Below are positions 23,061 through 46,760 of a stretch of 64,000 bases of DNA, in pieces (position 1 is the first letter of the stretch; every line of letters begins with the position of its first letter). A model generated the notes under the pieces. The model had not been told where the DNA came from and ran no database searches. It saw nothing but the letters and a program-made list of their open reading frames with translations. Source of the stretch: Ditylenchus dipsaci (lineage: Eukaryota; Nematoda; Chromadorea; Rhabditida; Anguinidae); assembly GCA_004194705.1 (NCBI GenBank), contig SADC01000432.1:1-64000 (forward strand), in the 5' to 3' direction. The position numbers were made by a program, and so were the translations under genes.

Positions 23061-24769
23061 CCCTGATAGTATTTGTTATAGAATTTATAGTGGTGAGAGT
23101 AAATCTAGAAAAGTTTTCGATAAAAAAATTCTATAAAAAGATCAAAAGATGTTTAAATAGTATTCGTAAACGATGTTTTCTGGAGAACAGGTACAAGAAA
23201 AATTACATTTCCAAATGTTTGCCGGATAACGGATAAGTACCAAAATGCATATAAGACTAGTTTTTAAAAGTCAAGATAAAGACATGGTTTAAAGTTTTCT
23301 GACCTTGTATACATCTTTTTTACAGCATTTATGTAAAAATTAATATTATTTTGTTCAGAATCAAACCTTGACTTTAGGACACCACAAAAATTAATAGTTG
23401 TATTTTTCTAAGTTTTCGTAATAAAACGGGTTAAATTTTGTATCCATTAATGAAAAATTTAACTGTGAAACAAAATAAAAATCAATCAATTAAAGAAAAT
23501 GCTTTACAGGACCATGGTTTTTGCGCGCAGTGGAATGTGCACAATTTGAATTGGCGGTGGACACTTCTCTTTCGTAGTGTACTCTTTGCAGTCGTTTTGA
23601 ATTACTCGAAAGAGTACAGCATTAGACCAAAGTAAAGTGTCCCCGCCAATTCAGATTTTGCACATGTTACTGCGCGCAAAAACCATGGTCCTTCAAGGAT
23701 GCTTTAAATGCTTTGAAAATATACTAGCAATTTCGGACAATTTGAGGCAAAACATTGATCTTGAATTTCGATCAAACTGCTGCTAACCATATTTTACGTA
23801 ACGATATAGCTGAATGCTTGATGAGACTTTTGGTTTAATTGATGCATCAATAATTGATACATCAACAACAAAAAAAATTGGGCGCGTCGCTGAGGAAAAT
23901 ACATTGATAGCTGATTGTGCTGTTCACGGCCGATGTATTAGTAATAGTTAGGAGATTGATAAGAAGAGCAACTAAGATAAGGGTGACAAGCACCATACTA
24001 CCAACACCTGGGTGTGAAATAAACAACCACTGTCCTAAGTAGTGGTGCACGCAATCACTGGTAGGCTGAATAAGGTCACAAGTGGGTGGGCATCTTCAGC
24101 ACAAGATTGGGACAACCAAAATATGTTTGTGGGTGAGAAGACCAAATATACATCACACAACAACAAAAATGACGACCGCGCCCAATTCCAACTGTTTTTA
24201 CTAAAAGAAATGATCTATATTTTTTGGGGAGAGTGTATTCTAGAAGTTGCAAAATGCGTCAATCCATCACTGTATCTGGAAGCAGTAGTGCAACCCCGTA
24301 GATATATTATACCACCCATTTGGGCTAGTTCATTACTGCTCTTTTTATTTTTTTGAATAGGCTGCTATTATTATAATCTCACAGTTTTTTTTGTAGAAAT
24401 TATTATTATAATTACTATTTATTATTACTAATTTCACTTCACTATATTATATGGTCCATCCTCCGATAAACAGCCAGCCCATTAATTTAAGATTTGTAGA
24501 CTGTAGAGAGTTAATTGAATCAAGTTGAAAACCATCCTGGTCATTTCGGTCGGTTGGTTGATTAAGATTTTTGCGTTTTTCAACTCTTGTATGGAGTTTT
24601 TTGATGTGATAACCTTCTCAGTAGATATAACAGTTAACAAATTCAAAATTGTGTCTCGCTTGATCGCCGAGTGATTTGGGATATCATCCACGTTATCAAC
24701 TGGCACTTTTTCAACCTAATATTTGAACTGTTTGCAAATCTATTAAAAGTAAACCAATTTAAGACAATG
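23061..24769. other. Intergenic 5' side of the KRIT1-like gene
   Basis: Contains the MITE 23502-23697. A 104-codon open frame at 24042-24356 on + has no family similarity, ordinary AT-rich composition and no splice or signal context, so it is not called as a gene. Confidence 0.4.
23502..23697. mobile_element. Palindromic MITE, GGACCATGG ends
   Basis: Inverted ends AGGACCATGGTTTTTGCGCG and complement, with the inner stem GACACTTCTCTTTCGTAGTG. It is the same family as 20001-20201, with TTAA borders decayed to TTTA and TTCA. Confidence 0.7.
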
Positions 24770-25084
24770 CAGTCCACTCTCGATTTAAGGACAGAATTTG
24801 TTTCCATCTTGGGTCGACACTTTTTTAGCCCGATTTTTTCAAATTTTTTGCTAGTTGCTTTGACAGTCTATTTTTGAAAAATCCTGCCCTTAAATCGAGT
24901 TAAGAGAAAAAAGGATAATTTCTGAAAAATGATCGGCGAAATCGTAATCCTTGCGATATTTGGGACCAGACTATCGAAACACAACTGGCAAAAATTTGAA
25001 AAAATCGGCTAAAAAGGTGTCGGATCAAAGGTGAGAACAAACTTTGGCCGGTCGCCTGAGTGTCCTGAAATCGAGCATGGACTG
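24770..25084. mobile_element. 315-bp MITE with CAGTCCACTCTCGATTT ends
   Basis: Terminal repeats CAGTCCACTCTCGATTTAAG and its inverse near 25084 (CTGAAATCGAGCATGGACTG). The inner AT-rich DNA is also partly inverted. Ends are of the pogo/Tigger-like CAGTC...CTCGA type. Confidence 0.65.
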
Positions 25085-28000
25085 TGTAGGTAAAGTGTCG
25101 GAGAGTCCTACATTTAATAGCTGCATTTAATTATAAACATCTTAGAAAGGCTTAAAAAAGGGTGGCATTTAATTTTGTAAAAAATGCGTGATGATTTCTT
25201 TAAATTTTCAATAACTTCATATAAATTTTCGGCTTAACCATGTAGACTAGGATCTCAGCTTTCCAATAAGCTATCAAACTCCATTAGACGATTTCACAAA
25301 TTTAGAGATTTAGGGGTTTTTTAAAATATGTGTTATTTTTTCATAGCCCCTAAATCTTAAATTTGTGAAATCATCGATGGAGTTTGATAGATGTTTGGAA
25401 AACTGAGATCCTGGGCAACACAATAATGCAAAAAAATTGACAAATATAATACAATTTTTTTTCTTTCACAAAAATTAGCAGGAACAAGCCAACGGCAAAA
25501 TTGAATACTGCGTTTTTAAAATATTACATACAAACTCTCATCTACAAGACTTTGAAAACGCAAAAAATCCTATTCAACTATTTGGCTAAATGGCTAAGAT
25601 TGAAACTAAGATTAAAAGAAAAACACAAATTTCAGAACAATTAATCAAATAATCAGTTTAATCAAATACAGCAAATAATAAAATCAGTTCAAATATCAAA
25701 AAAGACTATTTTCAAAATCCTTAGATACAAGGCAGTAGCCAGTTGAACCTGCAGCAGCAGCACCACCCTCAAGCACCACTTGCAAACAACAAAGATGCGT
25801 GGAATCAGCGACCCTAGCATTTGTTGTTGACAACCACAAGTGGGGGGGGGGAGAATCAATCAATCAGCCCGCCCTGCCCCTTATCAGGGGAAAGGGACAT
25901 ACCCAAACACACATAAATTCCTTCCAAAGGTGGAGCAGAAAAATATGGGTGCGGTCTTTCCATTCTTTTCTTTTTCGGTTTTCCTTCTCGACAATTCTGT
26001 CCGGCGATTGCAAAAAATGGGCGAGAAAAATGTTGTTTTGTGATTGTGTTCTTCCTGCCCCTACACCAATTAAATACAACTTTTAAAAAGAGAGTTTCAT
26101 GGAGAGCATCAGAAACAATAGGAAGTTGCAAAAAGTAAAACAAATGAAGTCCTACAGACTTTTGCTGGCGGAAGTTACTCAAGTATTGACGTGCTGATCA
26201 GACAAAAATATAAACTTTTTCAGTGGAATTTTTGAAGAGAAAAAGAAATTTTCTTGATGGAATTATTTGATTGGAGCTTTGTGGCTACTATTGTAGTAAA
26301 CACGGTATATGCCGTCACAGTCGAGGCGTGAGGGAATTATTAGAAAAACGACACGACAAAATTATTGTACGACACAATTGATTGAATTACCGTATTTCGT
26401 CTAGCAGACATCCTCCTTCTTTTTACTAGGTTCAGATTTAGGCCATTTTTTATTTACAGTTTGACTTTTGGGCATTTTAAAAAAAGTCATCTGGGCAGGG
26501 TCACCATTTTACCTTGAGGGCAGACTTTAGGGGGGGGCGTTGGTTTGACTAGAAAATGGGATTTTGCAAGCTCAAGTTAATTTAATTTTGTTTGAACCAT
26601 CGATATTATCATGAATCCATCCGACAAAAACATATTAGATGAAAATTTCGAAACAAACTTTTTTCGAAAAAAAAATTCCCCTAGTCCAATTCAGTTTTCG
26701 GAACTGTTTCAGAAATTACGTCTTTATTGGTGCTCTAGCAATATGATTATATACAAGTTTTTACTCAAAATGATGCCCGAAAGCAGGGCTATATTTTTAT
26801 TATAAGCTTGTATATGACTATGTCATATGACTATGTCTGTAAAAGTTTCGAAATAAAAACGAAATTCTCAAAAAATTCCGAGAATTATCAGAAGCCTCGA
26901 AGTCTTCTGGGGTCTTAAGCTTCCAAAGGTCATTGTACCTATTCCTTTTTCGACTTTTATGGTGTTTATATGATGAAGAAAAATTCGGGAGAGAATTCGG
27001 GGAGAGGGCTTCAGCCCGGTTAGCCCCCTCTCTCCTAGATACGTCCCTGCCCCCAGCACTCAATTGTAATACACTCCTAGCACTAAATCCTGGTGTACCC
27101 CAGCACTTCTGTCTGGTATACACTTAAACTCTAATTAATTAATTGTTTACAATCTTTATACAAACTACAAAATTTTCAAAAAGCTAAAAAAGATAACACA
27201 GTTTTAGATTTATTTTCTTCATCACACGTTACAAATAACTCGGAAGAATAACATGAAGTCATCACACATGTATTATGTTCTCTCAACTGTGTGGTAGAAG
27301 GCGAACAGAAGCTTTCCAATTACGTTCAAAATAGTTGAGTTCGGTTGAATCCATTACCATCGACCCTGATAAGAAAATTCCAGTACATTTATTTTATATA
27401 ATTCTAAAGATTAGCTACGTTTTGGTATTCTAGGTTAAACCCATACCATTGATTTGGTTGCTAGTGGCTTTCCGTGCAAAGTGAATTGTAAGCTTTCTAC
27501 AAAGTGGCACAAGAAGTGGTACCACGAAACATGTATTGAATGGTTAATTTATGTTTTGTAAATTTTCAATTCTATATTTAATGTGTGCTTTAGCTCTATT
27601 GATGCTAAAGGGAAAAAATTCATCAAAGTGAAATTTGAAGATCGCACCCTATTAAACCATTTTCAGCGTAATTGGACTGTTTTTTAAAATAAACACCAAA
27701 ACAAAAGTTACAGAAAAATTAAATTAAATTGAAAGTCATTTTAATTAACCACCGGCCAAAATAATTTAATCCAGGTGTACACTAAACCGAGGTGTACACT
27801 AAATCGAGAGTCGACTGTACTCGGTTTTACGCCTCCCAATTATTTTTAGGCTTAGCCCTTAAGCTTTGGCTTAGGCTTTGACCCTGAGGCTTAGGCTCAG
27901 GGTCAAACCATTACTAATTCCAGCTTTATTTAAAAAAAAAGGTATGGTCTAGGTAGCCCTAAAAATTATTAGGAGGGATAAAACCGAGTAGCTTTTTGGG

Positions 28001-29919
28001 AGGGGTATAAACGAGTAGCGTCAAAAATTGAGCTAAAAATAACTACGAGACGATTTCATCAAACCAGTCAAGCAGATTACCAGTCCAACAACTAATCTAC
28101 CCCATCAGATAGTCTGATGCACTTTTATTGTCAAAGGGTAATTTAGTGGTTCCCCATTTTGCCACTGTAATTCTAGTGGAAATACACTGGATCTCTAGAC
28201 TTAGAAGATTTCGAGTTGCAGTTTAGGGGCAATACAGTGAATTTAAATTACTTGTGAAACCTGTGGGATAATTTTTTGTTAACCTCTTTGGTTGTCCTTT
28301 ATTAGTTCAAATGATAAGTACCAATAGACGGTTAAATAACTCAGTTGATTTCTTCCAGTTCTATGACTCTGAAACCGCTTATGGTCATTGAAATTTGGTG
28401 AAAATGCGGTTAGAAATATTTTCATATATCAACTCAAGAGCTACTAACTTATTTTACAGTATAATTTTTTTGAAAATCTGAAAAAAATTAAAAAGTTATT
28501 TTTTAAAAACGACCAAAATATAAAAATTAGAAAAATTTGGATAATACCTAAATTATACAGTTGAGTTTGATAGCTTGTTGGAAATCTTAGATCCTACGCT
28601 ACACGACAATGCAAAAATTTTACAAAAATTTACGCAAAATTTTTAAGATATGCAGGGTGGTGCAACTAAAAGCAGGCACTTAAAAAAAATTGCGTATGTA
28701 GCTCTTTGCTCCATCGATTTACCCAGGAAAATTAATGACAGTAGTTAAGCTACCTAGTAGCTTTGTGGTTGTTCGCCGGACGTTAGCCGCATTTTTTCCC
28801 AAATTAGCGGTTGAGATAAAATACTACCCTTTTTATTTACAATAAATTATTGAATGGATCCCTTCTTCTACTGAATAAGTTCATAGTAAGGGTGGTTATT
28901 TTGGTATTGTTGCGGAGATAAACCACTGATAACTTTAAGGCAGCACGAGTTTTTTGCAAACAGGGGTTTTTGTTGGGATGTTTAAAGCTTTGGAGGGATT
29001 TATGCGCTTGGCAGACTTTTCGCGAGGGAGATATATCCCAAAGAAGTCACAAGTAATCTTGCTGTTGCAATAATGTTTCAAAAAAAATTCATATAAATTT
29101 ATTAGCAATGCGAAAATTATTGTTTAACCCAAATACACACACACTTCCTAGCAAATGGACTAGCCAGAGTTTGGAAGAAAAAAAAAGAAAAACATATCGT
29201 TATCGTCATTAAAATGGCTTTATATGATTTATGAATAAACATCAGGGTTAATCGCATTCATTCAACGTCGCCACCAGTTTAGGACGATGGTTTGGAATAC
29301 AATGTAATTACTTGGACAGGACTTTTATAGGACAAGTGGTATAGAGGAAAACGCTTGGCCAATGCACAACTTGACTACCATATTTCTTCTAATATAAGCG
29401 CCCCCCTCGACTTTGAGGGTCTGTATTTCGGGCAAGAGTCAATATTTGACAAATATCTTTAGGCAATCGAGTTTTTTTAACAACTACGTTTTTTGGAAAA
29501 TGTACAACTGGTCACTGGACAACACGACAATTAGTTTATTGATTTTAAAGTGTTTATCAAATTTTTTTAAACAGCGGTCTTGAGAAATTGTAAAGACGTG
29601 GTCACAAATTCGACTAGAAAAATGACTTCTCGAAAAAAATGATCTCGAGCAAAGATCTCCTCTAACATTTGGTATATCACCTGTCACTGATAAAAAAAGA
29701 CCGGGGTGATAAATAACCCCCTCCCTAAAAAGGGTCATAAATAATCCCCCTTAGTATGGCCTAATCGGCGCTGGCCTGCCGAAGCCTAAAGAAATACCTC
29801 ATAAATGACCCCTAGATGGTTAGAGAAGAGGTCGAAAGTGGGGTTATTCATGGGTTTGTAAGTAAAAAAAATCGCTAAAAAATCGAAGGTGTGTATAGTG
29901 GAGTCGATCCGATGACCTT
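25085..29919. other. 4.8-kb gene-poor stretch with small inverted repeats
   Basis: Holds a palindrome at 25247-25414 (GGATCTCAGCTTTCCAATAA and complement) with a related worn copy near 28560-28620. It also has a GACGCTACTCGG/ACGAGTAGCGTC element near 27815-28027, end fragments of the CACTAAATCGAGAGTCGACTG family near 27795, and a TACCATATTTCTTCTAATATAA motif near 29380. No exon with family similarity was found. Overlapping open frames at 25800-26180 and 26820-27130 on both strands look like chance. Confidence 0.4.
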
Positions 29920-29935
29920 GAAAAAATGGGTACGC

Positions 29936-30105
29936 GTCGTTTGTTCGAAAAGTTCATTTGTTCGAAAGTTCGTTTGTTCGAAAAGTTCGTTTGTTCGAAA
30001 AGTTCGTTTGTTCGAAAAGTTCGTTTGTTCGAAAAGTTCGTTTGTTCGAAAAGTTCGTTTTGTTCGAAAATTGTTCGAAAAGTTCGTTTATTCGAAAAGC
30101 GTCTG
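29936..30105 (+). repeat. Left arm: 17-bp tandem array TTCGAAAAGTTCGTTTG
   Basis: About nine consecutive units with small length changes. The palindromic TTCGAA occurs in every unit, so the array can pair both with itself and with the inverted array at 31272-31408. Confidence 0.85.
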
Positions 30106-30327
30106 TTCGTTTTGTTCTCTGTTCTTTTGTAACGATTTTATAAACAAATGATTTTATTGGTAGAACACAAACAAAAATAAATGAGATAACAATTAAACAA
30201 CAATTGGCTTTCATTACCTTCATTTGACTCGACCAATTCTTGTTGCTGGCTCGACCAAAAAGCAAAATCCTAAAAACAAATTCATTGTTAGTGGTCATCT
30301 GTGAATAAAAAGCACTAAACTGTTTTG

Positions 30328-31080
30328 TTATTCATCAAATTCATCTCCAAGCCAAAAGAGTTCCGGAACGTTCTGAGCAAACTTGTAGGTCTTGACCGCC
30401 TCTGGGATTTCAAAGACCATTCCATTAATAGCCGCCGGTTCCACTCTGCCACGCTTCTTGTTCTTCCAATGACGAGCCTTCCTGCACTTTGTCACCAACG
30501 CCTGCACAGCTTCCGGAACATTCTTGAGCAATTGATTGAAGATCTGTGACGGCTTCTAAACAATTAATCATGAGGAAGGATCAAACAAATAACCAATTCA
30601 AACCTCCATTGTCCTCACCGGCCCTTTCTTTGACAACATTCTTGAAATTTCGAACTGGCAGAGACGTAGCACACTTTTCGTGATTCTGAATCCCCTTAGT
30701 CTTGATGACAGCTCCAGTCTGAGTGTTTGTGTTGACGCGAGCTTTTGCAGTCCAAATCGTTCGCCTTGGCACACTTCCAGTAAGCTGTGGTTTTGTGCTG
30801 CTTGTCACTCCAGAAGACACGACCATCCAAATTGAGAATTCATCCTTGACCATCCTTGACCTGCACCGATTTGAGTGAAAATCTGAAGATAAACTTAAAA
30901 TGATTGCCAACTATAAATTAAAACCCACGGGATGACTGGCTCCACCACCACCAGAGGCTCAACGACGATTTCTTGCTGCACGGCTGGCTCCACCATCAAT
31001 ACTTGCTGCTCTTCTTCATCATCATCATCAGAGTCGGAATAGTAACCATCGATTTCTTCTAGCACAATTCGGACAGACAT
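30328..31080 (-). CDS. FLYWCH zinc-finger protein of a mobile element
   Basis: Three exons on the minus strand: 31080-30929, 30882-30619, 30555-30328. Exon 1 encodes an acidic stretch (GYYSDSDDDDEEEQQ) and a valine/proline-rich segment. Exon 2 encodes the FLYWCH domain: LDGRVFWSD, then YWKCAKANDLDCK, then RVNT and a final His (IQNHEKCA), matching the C2H2 FLYWCH pattern. A one-base insertion in the A run after DLDCK and a TGA just before the domain interrupt the frame. Exon 3 (KPSQIFNQLLKNVPEAVQAL...) resembles the segment after FLYWCH in MULE-type transposon proteins and stops at FWLGDEFDE, so no DDE catalytic domain follows. It may be a DNA-binding accessory or remnant protein that recognises the arm repeats (inference). 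Confidence 0.65.
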
Positions 31081-31271
31081 CGCAATTTCTGGAATCAATT
31101 ATAAAGCACATGTCTAACTTGTCCTAGAAATAAATTGCCAAACAAAAAAAAAGAGAGAACCAGCTACAACTAACAGGAACAGCATAAAAATGAACGAAGC
31201 AACAAAAAACAAAAGTTCTTTCGCTCAAGACAAATATTATTTGAAAAAACTTGTATAATTTTTGGCCAAAG

Positions 31272-31408
31272 AAACATTTTTTCGAACAAACGAACTTTTC
31301 GAACAAACTTTCGAACAAACGAACTTTTCGAACAAACGAACTTTTCGAACAAACGAACTTTTCGAACAAACGACGCTTTCGAACAAAACGAACTTTCGAA
31401 CAAACGAC
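31272..31408 (-). repeat. Right arm: inverted 17-bp tandem array
   Basis: Units CAAACGAACTTTTCGAA are the exact complement of the left array unit, with about seven copies. Confidence 0.85.
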
Positions 31409-31937
31409 CGTGTCCCCGAAAAAATTGCCTTTTGCCCTGGATAATACTATCACGGAAAGCTTTACCACTGCGCCACCCAGCAAAAGCCAAAAAGTAAAAA
31501 GATACATTTTCGGGCGTTTTGAAAATGGTGGCTCAAAAATCGTCAAGTTATTTAATCTCCAATGGCTCATTTTCTAATAAAGCGGCTGTTAGAAAAACCA
31601 GAAATATCTAAATGTCTGTTGTCCAGTTGGCCTTATTCTATACACGTTGTCCTAGAAATTTCGGTTCGGCAACAGGACTGTCTTAAAAATCGATATCCTA
31701 AGTAAAAAGCGTTAAAAAAAGAAACGGGTAAAGTCAAAATTAAAAACAAATGCGATCAACCCTAGTGAACACGACCAAAAGAGAGGGATGCCAAAAAACC
31801 GAGGAGGAATGCATTGTTGCTATAACTTGCAGTAGCAGGCTGTCACAGAAACACACACATATACAGACTACACAACAACAATACACACCAGAACATATTC
31901 ATGATCACAAGGGGGAGGGCAGATAATTTGAGCTGAT

Positions 31938-43616
<11,679 letters not shown>

Positions 43617-44682
43617 TGTGTAGGCAATTGATACAAATGTGGAGTAGAAGCAACAATAATAAGCCCACAACTGGCTTCAAAGATGTGATCACGGAGAGCG
43701 GAGAAAGCAGCCGATAGTGTAAACTCCGCCTAAAACAACAACATCATCATCAATGGGAAATCCAATAAAAACAAAAGTCTAACAAGAGAAGGAAGTGCGA
43801 ACAAGTGACTAAAAAACATTTGGAAGATCTCTTGCGAAATTTTCCTTTGAAAAATTGACTTTTACGCTGTTTGGCATGGTGTTCCATTTTCTCAGAGGGA
43901 GAAATATGAAAAGTAGTTTCACAACATTTAATGGATCGTCTTTCGAACGACTTTGGTTTTTTCGTATTTCTCACACAAATAGACCTCAAATCTTTCGGTA
44001 ACTAAAAAGATTGGACATATTTGTAAATCTAGAAGTTCCAAGGAATAGTGTATCATAGAAATGATGGAGACCTCATTTTAAAGTTCCTCAAAGCCGATAT
44101 GATAAGTTCTCATACGGTGCTTCCAGTGAAAGAAGGAGGTCGATGTCTTTGAGGTTGGGTCTTCGAGTTTTCAACATAGTGATTTTACCTATTCTTACGG
44201 TCTGTTCAGAAAGAAATTATCGTTATATAGTATTTGGACTGACTGAGTAAACATTTTTCTTTGATTTTTAATTTCAAACGCTCATATCTCTTTTGTTTTC
44301 ATGTCAAATTGAGCCCAGTTTTCTTTCAGCAATGCGCCTAGATCTCCTCTTTTGAATCAGTGTGAACACTCTATATAGGGTATAAGCCAATTTTAAGATC
44401 TAGCGCATAATATGAAGATAATTGGAGAAATTCGTTAGATAAAATCGCAAAAATCGCAAAAGAATTTGAGTTCGCGCCATTTTTTTCGCAACTACATGAT
44501 AAGGTTGTCAATACTCTCTCCTCGCACAGGCGTAATACAAGTCTGTAATAAATTTTTATTTGTTTCCAGACAAGCCTGTTTTTTTAAACTTCGCCTGATT
44601 TTCGCTTAACCTTTCTACATCTTATACTCAAATCAAAATCACACCTGGATTCTAATTGAAAATTTGAGGAGGTGAATCTCTA
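43617..44682. other. 5' flank of the MAPKAPK2-like gene
   Basis: Upstream sequence of the kinase gene, presumably with its 5' UTR and promoter. No element could be defined; no other gene was recognised. Confidence 0.35.
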
Positions 44683-45468
44683 TACAGTCGACTCTCGATT
44701 TAGTGTCACTCCGATTTAGTGTATACTTTTTTACGGTTTGGTTGGTTAATTTGAAAACATAAAGAATCATACCTTCGATTTAGTGTAACTCTTGATTTAG
44801 TGTGCATTTTTCTCGGTCCCGGCAAAGAAAACAACTCTCGATTTAGTGTATTTCTTCTAATTTGATTGAAATTTATGTTTCTAAAATATACGTGTATTTG
44901 TTTTTTTATAGATAAATCATTGAGATTACTTAAACCGATTAAATATCTTAATATAGTGCGGTTCGCTTAGCGAGTGTTGACTGTGAAATGAGAGTTGACT
45001 GTAGAGCAAGTGTTAATTGTATAGCAAAAGTCGACTCAAGAGAAAAGTTAACTGTATACCAAACCATTTGATGAATTCATCAAAATGAGAAATATGATAG
45101 TCGCAATATGTCGAAAGTACGCTTTCGGTCAGGAACAAATTAAAAGCGCATTACGTCGAGAGTCACACTATAGTGAGGGTATGGTTGCTTTATATTCAAA
45201 GTAAACTAACCAAACATCGATAATGACGCACTATACCGAGATTCGCACTATAGTGAGAGTTGACTGTAGTACCTTTATTATCGTTTGTTAATTAAACACT
45301 TTTTTGGCTGAAAATTTGGGTCATTATTAAGTCATCAAGGCAAGAGCTCTCGATTTAGTGTATATTATTGTCTGTTTCGTTCTGAAACCCTCGATTTAGT
45401 GTAACTCTCGATTTAGTGTACACTGTTTCCGGTCCCCAGGACCTACACTAAATCGAGAGTCGACTGTA
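44683..45468. mobile_element. Pogo-like element with CAGTCGACTCTCGATTTAGT ends, TA borders
   Basis: TACAGTCGACTCTCGATTTA at the left and its inverse ending CGAGAGTCGACTGTA at the right. CTCGATTTAGTGTA recurs several times inside both ends. A second nested set of related ends (CACTATAGTGAGAGTTGACTGTA near 45230-45270 and CTTAGCGAGTGTTGACTGT near 44967) suggests one element inside another. No transposase. Confidence 0.7.
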
Positions 45469-45702
45469 TAGTATTTGGACTATGTTTGTCCGTCAGTTAC
45501 GTTTTTGATTAATCAGCTCTTTGGTACTATTCCATTTTACCCCCCCCCCCCTCAAAAGCTATTCCACTAATTAATAAGGGTTTAAGGCACCCATAACCCA
45601 GCACCTTGTGCTCACCACTTAATATATGCTTTTAAAGGCACTCTCTAACCAGCAACTTGTGGTGGACCCAAATACATAAGTACTCAAATACTTAAATTCA
45701 TA

Positions 45703-46525
45703 AGAGCTGTAACTAATTTCACCCGTCAAATTACTGATTTACCCCGTCAAATTATTTTTTTACCCCGTCAAATTTGAATTTCGATCAAAATACTCATTTA
45801 CCCGTCAAATTACTGATTTACCCCGTCAAATTTAAATTTTCGGTGAGATACTGCAGTAAATTTTGCGGGAGTCTGAATTTTATAGTCAAAAAGTAACTTG
45901 GATTGGTCAGAATCCCGCCCCGAAATGGCCAGAAGCCCCTGAAGTTGGTTTTTAGGGGTTTACTAAAGAGGAGTAAACTTTTTGCGAAATTCGATTGAGC
46001 GGATCAGATTGCGGGTCCGATGGGCTTAATCGCTCAGAATTCCACCCTTAACCGTTCTTAATCATCTTAAACCACCCCAAGCACTGATTTAGGGTAGTTA
46101 GACACTGGTCTGGAGCAGTTTGGATGGTTTAGGGTGATTTAAGAAGGTTGATAATGGTAAAGGGTGTAATTCTGAGTGATTAAGCCCATCGGACCCGGAA
46201 TCTGATCCGCTCAAGCGATTTTTTGCAAAAAGTTTACCACCCCTTTAGTAAACCCCCAAAAAACCAACTTTCAGGGGCTTCTGGCCACTCTGGGTGGGAT
46301 TTTGAGCGATCCAAGTCATTTTTGACTATAAAATTCGGATTCCCGCAAAAATTTACTGCAGTATCTTACCGAAAATTCAAATTTGACGGGGTAAATTCAA
46401 ATTTGACGGGGTAAATCAGTAATTTGACGGGCGTAAATGAGTATTTTGATCAAATTTAAATTTGACGGGGTAAAAATAATTTGACGGGTAAATTAGTAAT
46501 TTGACGGGGTAAAACAATTTGAGCC
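45703..46525. mobile_element. 0.82-kb foldback with CCCCGTCAAATT arms and the shared core
   Basis: Arms 45717-45840 and 46375-46515 are inverted arrays of AAATTTGACGGGGTAAAT units. The core 45895-46330 is itself a palindrome with GAGCGGATCAG, GGTCCGATGGGCTTAATCGC and GGCCAGAAGCCCCTGAA. Flanks AATTCATA and AATACATA match at 7 of 8 positions. Terminus and arm unit are those of the SEC12/PREB-carrying element. Confidence 0.75.
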
Positions 46526-46533
46526 AATACATA

Positions 46534-46760
46534 AGTACCCCGGCTAGGTGAAAACCTGCTTAACGAAAATCTGCTTAACGAAAATCTGCTTAGCGAAAAT
46601 AATATATAGGAAGAAATATAATTACTTAACACGTTTCATAAAATAATTTTGAAACAGAATTGTTTACTTGTAAAATCTATCAACTAATATATTGTCTTCC
46701 TATATAAAAATTTCATTAAGCAGATTTTCGTTAAGCAGGTTTTCACCTAGCCAGTACCCC
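46534..46760. mobile_element. 211-bp MITE, GGCTAGGTGAAAACCTGC ends, 8-bp TSD
   Basis: Element 46542-46752 with GGCTAGGTGAAAACCTGCTT and inverse, bordered by AGTACCCC on both sides. The unit AACGAAAATCTGCTT is repeated three times inside the left end. It sits 16 bp right of the preceding element. Confidence 0.8.

Larger units (their letters stand above)
29920..31425. mobile_element. 1.49-kb transposon-like element: FLYWCH gene between 17-bp tandem-repeat arms
   Basis: Element 29928-31417 is bordered by the 8-bp direct repeat GAAAAAAT (29920-29927 and 31418-31425). The ends GGGTACGCGTCGTTTGTTC and the complement of the right end, GGGGACACGGTCGTTTGTTC, match. Each arm (29936-30105; 31272-31408) is a tandem array of the 17-bp unit TTCGAAAAGTTCGTTTG, and the two arrays are inverted. 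The enclosed gene runs on the minus strand. FLYWCH domains are common in Mutator-like (MULE) transposons, which make 8-9 bp duplications, so a MULE relative is most likely. Confidence 0.75.

Noticed and set aside
24042..24356. 104-codon open frame on +
   Set aside because: No family similarity, AT-rich codon use like the spacer, no splice or signal features.
25799..26182. Overlapping open frames of up to 108 codons on both strands
   Set aside because: Mutually overlapping on opposite strands with low-complexity peptides; likely chance.
26818..27127. Open frames on both strands (101 and 64 codons)
   Set aside because: Overlap each other on opposite strands; no conserved motif.
29936..30105. 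CRISPR array
   Set aside because: Units are contiguous 17-mers without spacers and have an inverted partner array; a tandem minisatellite in an animal genome.
29891..30298. Long open frames through the 17-bp array
   Set aside because: Array units without stops read open in several frames on both strands; repeat artefact.
31124..31577. Open frames of 106-148 codons on both strands
   Set aside because: Same artefact from the inverted right array.
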